Shown piece by piece: positions 20,211 to 30,549 of a stretch of DNA of 64,000 bases (its first letter is position 1; every line of letters starts with the position of its first letter). Both the position numbers and the translations under genes were made by a program. The stretch lies in contig JAFLRO010000001.1 in NCBI GenBank assembly GCA_022511425.1, positions 33,571 through 97,570 of the forward strand, given 5' to 3'. A model generated the notes under the pieces. The model was not told the origin of the DNA. It saw only the letters and a program-made list of their open reading frames with translations, and searched no databases. This stretch comes from Acetatifactor sp. GTDB taxonomy: Bacteria; Bacillota; Clostridia; Lachnospirales; Lachnospiraceae.

Positions 20211-22139
20211 ATGGCTAATACAAATAATTACGACGCTTCCAGTATTATGGTCCTGGAGGGGTTGGAGGCTGTGCGGAAGCGGCCCGGAATGTACATTGGC
20301 AGCGTATCCACAAAGGGGTTGAACCATCTGATCTACGAGATAGTTGATAACTCTGTGGACGAGCATTTGGCAGGCTTCTGTGACACTATTACCGTGACAT
20401 TGGAAGCCGATGGTTCAGCCACTATATCCGACAACGGCAGAGGTATTCCCGTGGGAATGCATGAAAAGGGAATCAGCGCAGAACGGCTGGTATTCACCAC
20501 CCTTCATGCCGGCGGTAAATTTGACAACGGCGCCTATAAGACCAGCGGAGGACTGCACGGTGTGGGTTCTTCGGTGGTAAATGCCCTGTCTACCAGATTG
20601 ACTGTAACGGTCAAGACGGGCGGTTTTATATATGAGGACAGCTATGAGAGAGGAAACCCTACAGTGGAACTGGAAAAGGGTCTTTTGCCGGTGAAGGGTA
20701 AGACCCGGGAAACCGGCACTACCATCAACTTCCTGCCCGATGATACTATCTTTGACAGAACCAGGTTCAAGGAGGACGACGTAAAGAGCCGTCTCCATGA
20801 GACTGCTTACTTAAACCCCAATTTGACAATCATCTTTAAGGATCTTCGCAAAGAGGAGCCTGAAACTGTCACATACCACGAACCCGAAGGAATCACAGGA
20901 TTTATAAAGGACATGAACAAATCCCAGGAGTCGATTCACGATGTGATTTATTTCTCCGGGGAGAGCGAGGGTATCTCAGTAGAGGTGGCATTCCAGTATA
21001 TTAATGAGTTCCATGAAAATGTATTGGGTTTCTGTAACAATATTTATAACTCCGAGGGCGGCACTCATCTGACGGGCTTTAAGACCATGTTCACAAATGT
21101 GATCAATACTTACGCCAGAGATCTTGGAATCCTGAAGGAGAAGGACGTGAACTTTACCGGCGCTGATGTGCGTAACGGCATGACTGCCGTGGTGTCTATC
21201 AAGCATCCGGACCCAAGGTTTGAGGGCCAGACCAAGACGAAACTGGACAACCAGGACGCGGCAAAGGTAGTCAGCAAAATTACCGGAGACGAGGTTGTCA
21301 GATTCTTTGACAGAAATTTGGAGACCCTGAAAAATATTATTAGCTGCGCGGAAAAAGCGGCTAAAATCCGCAAGACGGAAGAAAGGGCAAAGACGAACCT
21401 CCTCACAAAGCAGAAGTTTTCTTTTGATTCCAACGGAAAGCTGGCAAACTGTGAGTCCAAGGATCCATCCAAGTGCGAAATCTTCATCGTAGAGGGTGAT
21501 TCCGCAGGAGGCAGCGCAAAGATGGCCCGAAACAGGATGTACCAGGCGATTCTTCCTATCCGAGGAAAGATTCTGAACGTGGAGAAGGCAAGCATTGACA
21601 AGGTGCTGGCAAATGCGGAGATCAAGACCATGATCAACGCATTTGGTTGTGGTTTCTCCGAAGGATACGGAAATGACTTTGACATAAACAAGTTACGCTA
21701 TGACAAGATTGTGATCATGGCCGATGCGGATGTGGACGGAGCCCATATATCCACGCTGCTTTTGACATTGTTTTATCGGTTTATGCCGGAATTGATCTTT
21801 GAAGGACATGTCTATATTGCCATGCCGCCTTTGTATAAGGCGATGCCTTCCAAGGGCGCGGAGGAGTATCTGTATGATGACAAGGCACTTGAAAAGTATA
21901 GAAAGACCCATAAAGGCGCCTTTACGCTTCAGAGATACAAGGGGCTTGGTGAGATGGATGCGGATCAGCTTTGGGAGACTACACTGAATCCGGAGACCAG
22001 ACGGATGAAACTTGTGGAGATCGAGGATGCCAGAATGGCGTCGGAGATGACTGAACTTTTGATGGGAACAGAGGTTCCGCCCCGGAAGGAGTTTATATAT
22101 AAACATGCTACGGATGCGGAGTTGGATATGCAAGCGTGA
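20211..22139 (+). CDS. Type IIA DNA topoisomerase B subunit (GyrB/ParE family)
   Basis: LEGLEAVRKRPGMYIGS, DNGRGIPVG, EGDSAGGSAKMARNR, IMADADVDGAHI. Confidence 0.93.
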   Translation: MANTNNYDASSIMVLEGLEAVRKRPGMYIGSVSTKGLNHLIYEIVDNSVDEHLAGFCDTITVTLEADGSATISDNGRGIPVGMHEKGISAERLVFTTLHAGGKFDNGAYKTSGGLHGVGSSVVNALSTRLTVTVKTGGFIYEDSYERGNPTVELEKGLLPVKGKTRETGTTINFLPDDTIFDRTRFKEDDVKSRLHETAYLNPNLTIIFKDLRKEEPETVTYHEPEGITGFIKDMNKSQESIHDVIYFSGESEGISVEVAFQYINEFHENVLGFCNNIYNSEGGTHLTGFKTMFTNVINTYARDLGILKEKDVNFTGADVRNGMTAVVSIKHPDPRFEGQTKTKLDNQDAAKVVSKITGDEVVRFFDRNLETLKNIISCAEKAAKIRKTEERAKTNLLTKQKFSFDSNGKLANCESKDPSKCEIFIVEGDSAGGSAKMARNRMYQAILPIRGKILNVEKASIDKVLANAEIKTMINAFGCGFSEGYGNDFDINKLRYDKIVIMADADVDGAHISTLLLTLFYRFMPELIFEGHVYIAMPPLYKAMPSKGAEEYLYDDKALEKYRKTHKGAFTLQRYKGLGEMDADQLWETTLNPETRRMKLVEIEDARMASEMTELLMGTEVPPRKEFIYKHATDAELDMQA

Positions 22140-22203
22140 TAGGGTAATTTAGTTCCATTTTACATTTGTATTGTAATATAATCGGAACTTGGTGGAGGTA
22201 AAT

Positions 22204-22605
22204 ATGCGTGATTGTATATTCTGCAAAATAATAGAAGGGTTTGTACCCTGCATGAAAATATATGAGGATGAACACACATATTCATTCATGGATATTGCAA
22301 AAGATGTTGACGGTCATATACTGGTTGTTCCCAAAATACATAAGAAAAATATATTGGATTGTGATGAAGAAACCTTAATAAATCTTATGAGGACAGTCAA
22401 AAGGATATCAAATCATTTGGTAGACAACTGCGGCTATGATGGTGTTAATATTCTCAACGCAAGTGACGAAAGTGCAGGTCAATCGGTTCCCCATTTCCAC
22501 ATTCATATTATTCCAAGGAGAAAGAATGATGGAATCGATGCATGGCCTAAGTTTGAGGGAGCAAAAGAGGAAATAACCGAAATCTGGGAAAAGATAAAGC
22601 TGTAA
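22204..22605 (+). CDS. HIT family hydrolase
   Basis: CIFCKIIEGFVPCMKIYEDE...SAGQSVPHFHIHIIPRR (HxHxH). Confidence 0.92.
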   Translation: MRDCIFCKIIEGFVPCMKIYEDEHTYSFMDIAKDVDGHILVVPKIHKKNILDCDEETLINLMRTVKRISNHLVDNCGYDGVNILNASDESAGQSVPHFHIHIIPRRKNDGIDAWPKFEGAKEEITEIWEKIKL

Positions 22606-22663
22606 ATTCTTATTTTATCGTAGGAACACTTTTTAAAGAGAGAAAATTTAAAGGAATATCAAT

Positions 22664-24904
22664 ATGGAAGACAACAGAATCATTAAAACCGAATATTCCG
22701 AGGAGATGCAGAAGGCGTTTATTGATTACGCCATGAGCGTTATCATCGCCAGGGCGCTGCCGGATGTAAGAGATGGGCTGAAACCGGTGCAGAGGCGCGT
22801 GCTGTATGATATGTATGAGCTGGGCATCCGATGGGACAGACCTTACAGGAAGAGCGCCCGTATCGTGGGTGACACCATGGGTAAATACCATCCCCACGGC
22901 GACAGCTCCATCTATGACTCGCTGGTGGTCATGAGTCAGGATTTCAAGAAGGGACTGCCCCTGATAGACGGACACGGTAACTTCGGAAATATCGAGGGAG
23001 ACGGTGCCGCTGCCATGCGTTACACGGAAGCAAGGCTTCAGAAGGTAACACAGGAGGCTTTTCTGGGAGATTTGGACAAAGATGTGGTGGACTTTGCGCC
23101 CAACTTTGACGAGACTGAAAAAGAACCAGTGGTGCTGCCGGTGCGGATTCCCAATTTTCTTGTGAACGGTTCTGAGGGTATCGCCGTGGGTATGGCAACC
23201 AACACCCCTCCCCACAATTTAGGTGAAGTCATCGATGCCATGAAGGCATTTATGCTGAACGAAAGCATTACCACGAGAGAGCTGATGCGTTATTTGAAAG
23301 GTCCCGATTTCCCCACCGGAGGCATTGTCATCAATAAAGATGAATTGCCGGAGATCTACGAGACCGGTGTGGGCAAGATCAAGATCAGAGGCAAGGTGGA
23401 ATTTGAACATGTCAAGGGCGGCAAGACCAACGTTGTGATCACAGAGATCCCATATACCATGATTGGCTCCGGAATCTCAAAATTCCTGTCCGACGTAGCA
23501 GCCCTTGTGGAGACCAAGAAAACCCAGGATGTGGTAGATATCTCCAATCAATCCTCAAAAGAAGGCATCCGTATCGTCATCGAGCTGAAAAAAGATGCCG
23601 ATGCAGAGAATTTTGTGAACCTGCTTTACAAAAAGACCAGGCTGGAGGACACCTTCGGCGTGAACATGCTGGCTATCTGCGACGGCAGACCCGAGACCAT
23701 GGGTCTGAAGCAGATCCTTAAGGCCAATGTGGACTTTCAGTATGAGATAGCCACCAGAAAATATACCAATCTCTTGGCAAAAGAAATGGAGCGCAAGGAA
23801 ATTCAGGAAGGCTTGATCAAAGCCTGTAACGTCATCGATCTGATCATCGAGATTCTGCGGGGATCCAAGGATCGGAACATGGCGAAAGCCTGTCTGGTGG
23901 AAGGCAAAGTTGATGGAATCAAGTTCAAGACCAAGGAATCCAAGATTATGGCTACTCAGCTTATGTTCTCCGAGAAACAGGCTAACGCCATCCTTGAGAT
24001 GCGGCTGTATAAGTTGATTGGATTGGAGATTGAAGCTCTGATCAACGAACATGAGGAGACCATGGCAAACATCTATCGCTATGAGGATATTCTGGAGCGA
24101 AGAGATTCCATGGCACAGGTCATTATTAATGAGCTGGATGAATATAAAAAAGAGTACGGAAGAAAACGCCGCACTGCCATTGAGAATGCCGAGGAGGCTG
24201 TGTACAGGGAGAAGGAAATCGAGGAGACAGATGTCTGTATTCTTGTGGATCGCTTCGGCTACATCAAGACTATAGACACTGCAACCTACGAGCGCAATAA
24301 GGAAGCGGCGGATGCTGAGAACCGCTTTGTATTCTACTGTAAGAACACGGGAAGGGTCTGTGTATTTACCGATACGGGGCAGCTTCATACCATCAAGGTC
24401 ATGGATATTCCCTTCGGCAAATTCCGTGACAAGGGAACACCTTTGGACAATATCAGCAATTATAATTCCGAGAAGGAACAGATTGTCTATATTACCAGCC
24501 AGACAGAGCTGAACCTGAGGCAGGTAGTGTTTGTCACCGCCCAGTCCATGATGAAATTGGTGGACGGAGGCGAATTCGACGTATCAAAACGAACTGTGGC
24601 TGCTACAAAACTGGCGGACGGCGATTCCGTCGTCAGCGTCGTAACTCTTCTGGAACAGAGAAATATTGTTCTTCAGACAAAGGATGGCTTTTTCCTGAAG
24701 TTTTCCCTAGAGGAGATTCCCGAGAAAAAGAAGGGTGCCATTGGCGTCCGAGGAATGAAGCTGGGGACGAAGGATGCTGTTGAGAATGTATATTATACCA
24801 TGGTGCTGGACAATTCGGAGATCGAATATAAAGGCAAGATAATTGTCTTGAATGATTTAAAGAGTGGAAGGCGTGACAGCAAGGGAACAAAGATTCGTGT
24901 ATAA
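22664..24904 (+). CDS. Type IIA DNA topoisomerase A subunit (GyrA/ParC family)
   Basis: YAMSVIIARALPDVRDGLKPVQRRVLYDMYE, GKYHPHGDSSIYDSLV, AAAMRYTEARL; no canonical QRRGGKG GyrA box seen. Confidence 0.92.
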   Translation: MEDNRIIKTEYSEEMQKAFIDYAMSVIIARALPDVRDGLKPVQRRVLYDMYELGIRWDRPYRKSARIVGDTMGKYHPHGDSSIYDSLVVMSQDFKKGLPLIDGHGNFGNIEGDGAAAMRYTEARLQKVTQEAFLGDLDKDVVDFAPNFDETEKEPVVLPVRIPNFLVNGSEGIAVGMATNTPPHNLGEVIDAMKAFMLNESITTRELMRYLKGPDFPTGGIVINKDELPEIYETGVGKIKIRGKVEFEHVKGGKTNVVITEIPYTMIGSGISKFLSDVAALVETKKTQDVVDISNQSSKEGIRIVIELKKDADAENFVNLLYKKTRLEDTFGVNMLAICDGRPETMGLKQILKANVDFQYEIATRKYTNLLAKEMERKEIQEGLIKACNVIDLIIEILRGSKDRNMAKACLVEGKVDGIKFKTKESKIMATQLMFSEKQANAILEMRLYKLIGLEIEALINEHEETMANIYRYEDILERRDSMAQVIINELDEYKKEYGRKRRTAIENAEEAVYREKEIEETDVCILVDRFGYIKTIDTATYERNKEAADAENRFVFYCKNTGRVCVFTDTGQLHTIKVMDIPFGKFRDKGTPLDNISNYNSEKEQIVYITSQTELNLRQVVFVTAQSMMKLVDGGEFDVSKRTVAATKLADGDSVVSVVTLLEQRNIVLQTKDGFFLKFSLEEIPEKKKGAIGVRGMKLGTKDAVENVYYTMVLDNSEIEYKGKIIVLNDLKSGRRDSKGTKIRV

Positions 24905-25032
24905 CAGCATAGTTACATCAGGATTGATTCGAATACGAAAGAATCCTTTGGGAATGCTACAAAGCCAGTAAAACACAATAAACTTGTAAGAACACGGCAA
25001 AAACTGTCAGAATGTGGCAGAAGGGAGACAGC

Positions 25033-25584
25033 ATGAGGGTAATTGCAGGAACGGCCAGAAGCCTGCCGTTAAAGACACCTGAGGGTCTTGACACCAGACC
25101 TACCACAGACAGAATCAAGGAGACCCTTTTCAACATATTGCAGGGGGATGTACAGGGGAGTGTATTTGTAGACCTTTTCAGCGGCAGCGGCGCTATAGGC
25201 ATTGAGGCTTTGAGCCGGGGCGCCCGGAAAGCTTACTTTGTGGAGACAGCTTCCAGAGCTTTAGACTGTATACAGCAAAATCTTACATTTACGAAACTGC
25301 AGAACCGTGCTATATTAATAAAGCAGGAAGCCTGCAGCGCTTTGTCAAGTATTGTCGAGGAGGCTGTGGACATTATCTTTATGGATCCACCATACGATAA
25401 GGGACATGAAAAATCCGTTCTTGCAGTGTTGCAGAATAAGGCGTATGTGACAAAGGATACCCTGATTATTATAGAGGCCTCGCTGGACACGGATTTTTCC
25501 TGGCTTGAGGAACTGGGATTTCTATTGGAAAAAGAAAAAAGGTATAAGACAAATAAGCATATGTTTATTCGAAAGGCATGGTGA
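25033..25584 (+). CDS. rsmD: 16S rRNA (guanine(966)-N(2))-methyltransferase RsmD
   Basis: MRVIAGTARSLPLKTPEGLDTRPTTDRIKETLFNIL, FMDPPYDKG. Confidence 0.94.
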   Translation: MRVIAGTARSLPLKTPEGLDTRPTTDRIKETLFNILQGDVQGSVFVDLFSGSGAIGIEALSRGARKAYFVETASRALDCIQQNLTFTKLQNRAILIKQEACSALSSIVEEAVDIIFMDPPYDKGHEKSVLAVLQNKAYVTKDTLIIIEASLDTDFSWLEELGFLLEKEKRYKTNKHMFIRKAW

Positions 25585-25587
25585 AAG

Positions 25588-26076
25588 ATGAAAAGAGCGG
25601 TTTATCCCGGAAGTTTTGATCCTGTTACATATGGACACCTGGATATTATCAGGCGTGCCTCAGAAATATTTGATGAACTGATTGTAAGTGTTTTGAATAA
25701 TAAAGAGAAAACTCCGTTGTTTTCTGTGGAAGAACGTGTTAAGATACTTAAGGAGGCTACTAAGGATATTCCCAATGTACATGTGGAAAGTTTTAGCGGA
25801 TTGCTGATCAATTACGCCGCTGAAAATAATCTGCACATAGCGGTCAGGGGATTGCGGGCTATCACCGATTTTGAGTATGAGCTTCAGATTGCTCAGACGA
25901 ACCGCAAGCTTTCTAATGAGAAACTGGATACGATGTTCCTTACGACCAGTCTGGAATATGCATACCTCAGTTCTTCCAGTGTAAAGGAAATTGCAAGCTT
26001 TGGCGGCGATATCAGTCAATGCGTGCCCGACTTTGTGGCGGATTTGATTTATGAAAAGTATCAGATAAAAAGATAA
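25588..26076 (+). CDS. coaD: Phosphopantetheine adenylyltransferase
   Basis: [56 protein letters not shown]. Confidence 0.96.
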   Translation: MKRAVYPGSFDPVTYGHLDIIRRASEIFDELIVSVLNNKEKTPLFSVEERVKILKEATKDIPNVHVESFSGLLINYAAENNLHIAVRGLRAITDFEYELQIAQTNRKLSNEKLDTMFLTTSLEYAYLSSSSVKEIASFGGDISQCVPDFVADLIYEKYQIKR

Positions 26077-26090
26077 AGGAGTGATCACCT

Positions 26091-26699
26091 ATGAGCAGCA
26101 GAATAGAGCAGTTAATAGACGAGTTAGAAGAATACATCGAGAGTTGTAAGCCAAAGTTCATGTCAAATTCAGAGATTATTGTCAATAAAGATGAAATCGA
26201 CGAGCTGCTTCGTGAGCTGCGTATGAAGACTCCGGATGAGATTAAGCGCTATCAAAAGATTATCAGCAACAAAGAGGCTATTTTAAACGATGCCAGAGCT
26301 AAGGCAGAAGCGCTGATCAATGAGGCGACAATACATACTAACGAATTGATCAGTGAACATGAGATCATGCAGCAAGCCTATGCTCAGGCTAACGAGGTGG
26401 TTACTCAGGCGGCACAACAGGCCCAGGATATTTTGGACAAAGCCACCATGGAAGCCAATGAGCTGCGTATGCAGGCAGCTCAGTATACGGAGGATCGGCT
26501 GGCTGAGCTGGAGAGTATTATCCTGTCATCTATTCAGTCTGCCACCGCAAATTACAGTACGCTGATAAACTCATTGAACCAGTATAAAGACGTAATCCAG
26601 TCTAACCGCCGAGCCCTGTATCCTTCGGAAGAAGATATTGTTGAATCGCTACCGCTGGAGACTTCTGCGGACGGAAGCGGACTGGATGTGATCCAATGA
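26091..26699 (+). CDS. Coiled-coil protein, ATP synthase subunit b/DivIVA-like composition
   Basis: Long Ala/Glu/Gln-rich helical region; stop overlaps the start of the amidase gene. Confidence 0.65.
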   Translation: MSSRIEQLIDELEEYIESCKPKFMSNSEIIVNKDEIDELLRELRMKTPDEIKRYQKIISNKEAILNDARAKAEALINEATIHTNELISEHEIMQQAYAQANEVVTQAAQQAQDILDKATMEANELRMQAAQYTEDRLAELESIILSSIQSATANYSTLINSLNQYKDVIQSNRRALYPSEEDIVESLPLETSADGSGLDVIQ

Positions 26700-28063
26700 G
26701 CAGAAAAACCGGTTTTCGCAAGGGAGCCGGTTTTTTTACACTGATGACAACTCTCCTGATATTTTTGCTGCCGATTCAGCCCGTACAGGCAGCGGAGAGG
26801 CTGCAGGATGTTGGAGATAAGGTGGTTATTGTCATAGATCCCGGTCACGGTGGCGAGAATCTGGGTACGACTGAAAACGGCCACGAGGAAAAACTCATGA
26901 CCATGACTACGGCGCTTGCCATGTACGAAGAACTCTTGCTTTATGATGATGTGGAGGTCTATCTGACAAGGACTGAAGATGTGGAGAAGGATATCAAACT
27001 TGAGGACCGCGCCGCATTTGCAGCATCTGTGGAGGCGGATTTTCTTTTCAGCATCCACTATAACGCATCGGAAAACCATGATTTTTTCGGATCAGAGGTA
27101 TGGGTATCAGCTTTTGCTCCTTTCAATGGCTATGGCTATCAGTTCGGCAATGAATTGCTAAGTGACATGAGGAACATAGGTCTGTTTATTCGAGGCGTCA
27201 AAACACGGCTTGGAAATAGTGGGAACAATTATTATGGTATTATCCGATATTCAGAGGCTGTGGGCGTTCCGGCTGTGATCATTGAACACTGCCATGTGGA
27301 TGAGTCAAGGGATGAGGGCTACTGTGATAACGATGAGAAACTTAAGGAGTTCGGCCGCATGGATGCCACGGCAGTGGCCCGGTATTTCGGCTTGAAAAGC
27401 TCTGTACTTGGGGTGGATTACTCGAACTACTCCCTGGCAGAATCAAACGACACCATGCCGGTGAGCTTCACAGTCCGCGATAGCACCGCACCGGAAGTGT
27501 GCCAGATCGAGTTTGTTGAAACCGACTATGATACAGGCCTTTTAAGCCTGAAAGTAACGGCCGCGGATTATGATACGCCTCTTTTGTATTATACATACAG
27601 CCTGGACGGAGGTCAGACCTTTCTGCCAAGGGAGCCCTGGCCCGGGAGTGATGCACTGACTGGCCGCTATTCGGATACCTTTACCCTAAATCTTACGATT
27701 CCAACTGATACCACACCAAATGTGATTTTGCGTGCTTATAACATGTATGATATGTACACGGAGAGTAATACATATATAAGCCCGCAAGTATATCACTATC
27801 CGGATTCCGAAGAGATAGTGGAGGTTCTGGCGCCTGTTCAGGATACGGAAGATTCAGAAAACGCCCCTGACAGTGATATAGATACAATTCCTATCGAAAA
27901 CAATGATGTTAGTGAAAATAATGTTTCTGATAACCAAGAGGAAAGAGAAGTCAGTTTTCTCTCTTTTCTGGTAATCTGTCTTGTGGTAGTATTTGTTTTT
28001 TTCATCATTCTATTGATTTCTCAGGCCATAGCAGGTCTCAATCGACGCAGATATAAGCGTTAG
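26696..28063 (+). CDS. N-acetylmuramoyl-L-alanine amidase (Amidase_3 type), C-terminal TM
   Basis: VVIVIDPGHGGENLGT, YLTRTED, FSIHYNAS, PAVIIEHCHVD. Confidence 0.88.
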   Translation: MSRKTGFRKGAGFFTLMTTLLIFLLPIQPVQAAERLQDVGDKVVIVIDPGHGGENLGTTENGHEEKLMTMTTALAMYEELLLYDDVEVYLTRTEDVEKDIKLEDRAAFAASVEADFLFSIHYNASENHDFFGSEVWVSAFAPFNGYGYQFGNELLSDMRNIGLFIRGVKTRLGNSGNNYYGIIRYSEAVGVPAVIIEHCHVDESRDEGYCDNDEKLKEFGRMDATAVARYFGLKSSVLGVDYSNYSLAESNDTMPVSFTVRDSTAPEVCQIEFVETDYDTGLLSLKVTAADYDTPLLYYTYSLDGGQTFLPREPWPGSDALTGRYSDTFTLNLTIPTDTTPNVILRAYNMYDMYTESNTYISPQVYHYPDSEEIVEVLAPVQDTEDSENAPDSDIDTIPIENNDVSENNVSDNQEEREVSFLSFLVICLVVVFVFFIILLISQAIAGLNRRRYKR

Positions 28064-29145
28064 AGCAGAAACGTTGAGGGCGACAGCAGAAACCAGCACA
28101 TATAGAATCCGGCATTCAGCAGTGTCAGAATGACTTTGTGGGAAATATAATCTGCCAATGAAAGATCTGTGTTTTTAATACAGCTATATGTCTGGGCAAT
28201 GCAGGAAAGTCCTCCAAAAGACAGTACAAGCAGGCTGTACAGCGGCAGACTTGTCTGTAGAAGACCAAGACCGCCCGTAATCTCCAGAATAGGGCCAAGA
28301 AGTTCCACAGGCCTGCCAAGAATTACATGTGGGATAAGGTTCATGATATTGAACAGAATCATATACCCGCCCAATATCAAGATGCTCTGTATGGAGGCTT
28401 GCACGGACTGTTCTGTCGCATTTAAAATCCGAAGCCAGAGGGAATTTCCCTTGGATTTTCCCTTCTGAGGAAGTTCGCAGCTGTGAAGCTCATGTCTGTG
28501 AAGTGCAAAGTTATGAAGCTCGCAACTATGAAGCTCATTTTTGTGAAGTTCCGTTTGGTTCTGCCTCTTGATATATGCCTTGATTACGGAGGATGATGCT
28601 ATCTTATTTGAAAATGTGACACCAATGTCATTGTAGACAGTATAACGCAGCACAAGCCCATATAGCAGTGGAATTCCGTACATGCCAAAAAGATATGGGA
28701 ATACCAGACGACGACTCAGCAGTGGAAGTACAAAACTGCAAAAATACACAGGACCTATGTTGTTACAGAAAGCCAAGAGGTATTGGGCTTCCCGGGCAGT
28801 GAGAAGGTTTCGTTCCCGAAGGTCTGCCGTTACTCTGGCACCCATGGGAAAACCACAGAGAAAGCCCAACAACATGCAGTAACACACATTTTTCCGTACC
28901 CTGTATAAAGGTCCCACTGCAGGATAAACTGCCATGGACATTTTTTCCGTTAAATTCAACCGCACCATGATGCCGGAGAGAATCATAAAAGGAAGCAGTG
29001 AGGGAATCATCTTATGCAGCCACAATTCCAGCCCAAGCTCCGCATAGGTGAGACTCTGAGCGGAATGAGTCAGGATACATCCGGTGAGAAGCAGGAAGAA
29101 TAACGTAAGAAGTTTCATAGTAACCCTGAAAAATTTCTTTGTCAA
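28060..29145 (-). CDS. Nucleoside-recognition domain membrane protein (YlbJ/SpoIIM-like sporulation protein)
   Basis: LWLHKMIPSLLPFMILSGI, GFLCGFPMGARVTADL, FCNNIGPVYF. Confidence 0.8.
   Translation of the reverse strand: MTKKFFRVTMKLLTLFFLLLTGCILTHSAQSLTYAELGLELWLHKMIPSLLPFMILSGIMVRLNLTEKMSMAVYPAVGPLYRVRKNVCYCMLLGFLCGFPMGARVTADLRERNLLTAREAQYLLAFCNNIGPVYFCSFVLPLLSRRLVFPYLFGMYGIPLLYGLVLRYTVYNDIGVTFSNKIASSSVIKAYIKRQNQTELHKNELHSCELHNFALHRHELHSCELPQKGKSKGNSLWLRILNATEQSVQASIQSILILGGYMILFNIMNLIPHVILGRPVELLGPILEITGGLGLLQTSLPLYSLLVLSFGGLSCIAQTYSCIKNTDLSLADYISHKVILTLLNAGFYMCWFLLSPSTFLL
28467..28556. repeat. 15-bp minisatellite, about 6 units, coding for ELHxx pentapeptides
   Basis: Consensus TRTGAAGCTCRYRWY on plus strand; protein ELHKN-ELHSC-ELHNF-ALHRH-ELHSC-ELPQK. 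Confidence 0.85.
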
Positions 29146-29169
29146 AATATATGAGGCATATGTAAGTTT

Positions 29170-29874
29170 ATGCGTTTGGACAAATTTCTATGTGACAGGA
29201 ATATAGGCACCAGAAGTCAGGTGAAGACCTATATACGGAAAGGCCTGGTCACCGTGAACGGTAAGATTGCGACGGCTGTAGACCTAAAAATTGACGAAGC
29301 CTCCGACATTGTGACTTACCAAGGCTGTCAATTGCATTCTCAGGGCTATGTCTATTATATGCTGAATAAGCCTCAGGGCGTGGTTTCAGCCACACAGGAT
29401 AATACTGCAAAAACTGTAGTGGAACTTCTTAAGGACTGTAATTTGCCGAGACATGGCATTTTCCCTGTTGGCAGACTCGACAAAGATACGGAAGGTCTTT
29501 TGCTCCTTACAGACGACGGAGAGCTGGCACATCGGCTTCTTTCCCCAAAAAGACACGTGGACAAAACCTATCTTGTGACGGCAGAACACCCTATATCACC
29601 GGAGGATATTGAAAGACTTGAGCAGGGAGTGGACATCGGAGATGAGCAAATTACACGTCCGGCGAAAGTGGTGCCTGAGACGGATTTTATATTTTACCTG
29701 ACCATCCATGAGGGTAGATATCATCAGATAAAGCGGATGCTTCAGGCAGTAAACAATCGAGTGGCAGCCCTGAAGCGTATAACTTTTGGCGGAATTACAT
29801 TGGATGAGGGGCTTAAGCCCGGAGAGTACAGAGAACTGACAGAACAGGAGGTTGATAAACTGCATGAAGCATGA
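29170..29874 (+). CDS. RsuA/RluB family rRNA pseudouridine synthase
   Basis: MRLDKFLCDRNIGTRSQVKTYIRKGLVTVNG, GRLDKDTEGLLLLTDDGELAHRLLSPK. Confidence 0.94.
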   Translation: MRLDKFLCDRNIGTRSQVKTYIRKGLVTVNGKIATAVDLKIDEASDIVTYQGCQLHSQGYVYYMLNKPQGVVSATQDNTAKTVVELLKDCNLPRHGIFPVGRLDKDTEGLLLLTDDGELAHRLLSPKRHVDKTYLVTAEHPISPEDIERLEQGVDIGDEQITRPAKVVPETDFIFYLTIHEGRYHQIKRMLQAVNNRVAALKRITFGGITLDEGLKPGEYRELTEQEVDKLHEA

Positions 29875-30523
29875 GATGCTGGATGGGATAGAGGCAGTGA
29901 TCTTTGATCTGGATGGCTCGCTGGTGGATTCCATGTGGATGTGGAGGGCTATTGATATCGAGTACCTTGGCCGATTTGGAATTCCGCTTCCGGAGGATCT
30001 CCAGTCGAAGATCGAGGGCATGAGCTTCAACGAGACAGCAATATACTTTAAGGAGAATTTTCACATTCCGGATTCCCTTGACAGGATCAAGGATGACTGG
30101 AATAAGATGGCTTGGGATAAATATGCGAATGAAGTGCCTCTAAAGCCCGGAATACCGGAATTTCTGGAAAAATGCCGGACCAATGACATCAAGCTTGGCA
30201 TTGCCACCAGCAATTCCAGGGAATTGGTCGAGAACATTGCTCTGGTGCATGGGCTCAAGGATTATTTTTCCTGCATTATGACCGGATGTGATGTGGGAAA
30301 AGGAAAACCTGCGCCGGATATTTATCTGGCTGTGGCAAAGGAACTTGGTGTAAATCCGGACAGATGCCTTGTATTTGAGGATATCATTCCCGGTATACAG
30401 GCAGGATTAAGCGCCGGGATGCGGGTCTGTGCCGTAGATGACGCTTACTCTGTTCCTCAGAGAGAGGCAAAACGCGGACTGGCAAACTATTACATTGAGG
30501 ATTATTATGGATTATTCTTCTAA
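29864..30523 (+). CDS. HAD family hydrolase (beta-phosphoglucomutase-like)
   Basis: AVIFDLDGSLVDSM, GIATSNSRELV, VFEDIIPGIQAGLSAGM. Confidence 0.92.
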   Translation: MKHEMLDGIEAVIFDLDGSLVDSMWMWRAIDIEYLGRFGIPLPEDLQSKIEGMSFNETAIYFKENFHIPDSLDRIKDDWNKMAWDKYANEVPLKPGIPEFLEKCRTNDIKLGIATSNSRELVENIALVHGLKDYFSCIMTGCDVGKGKPAPDIYLAVAKELGVNPDRCLVFEDIIPGIQAGLSAGMRVCAVDDAYSVPQREAKRGLANYYIEDYYGLFF

Positions 30524-30549
30524 ATTATTTAGCAGAAAGGATATTTGAG

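Noticed and set aside
23555-24388. 277-aa ORF antisense to the topoisomerase A subunit
   Set aside because: Shadow ORF; sense frame is a clear GyrA/ParC family protein.
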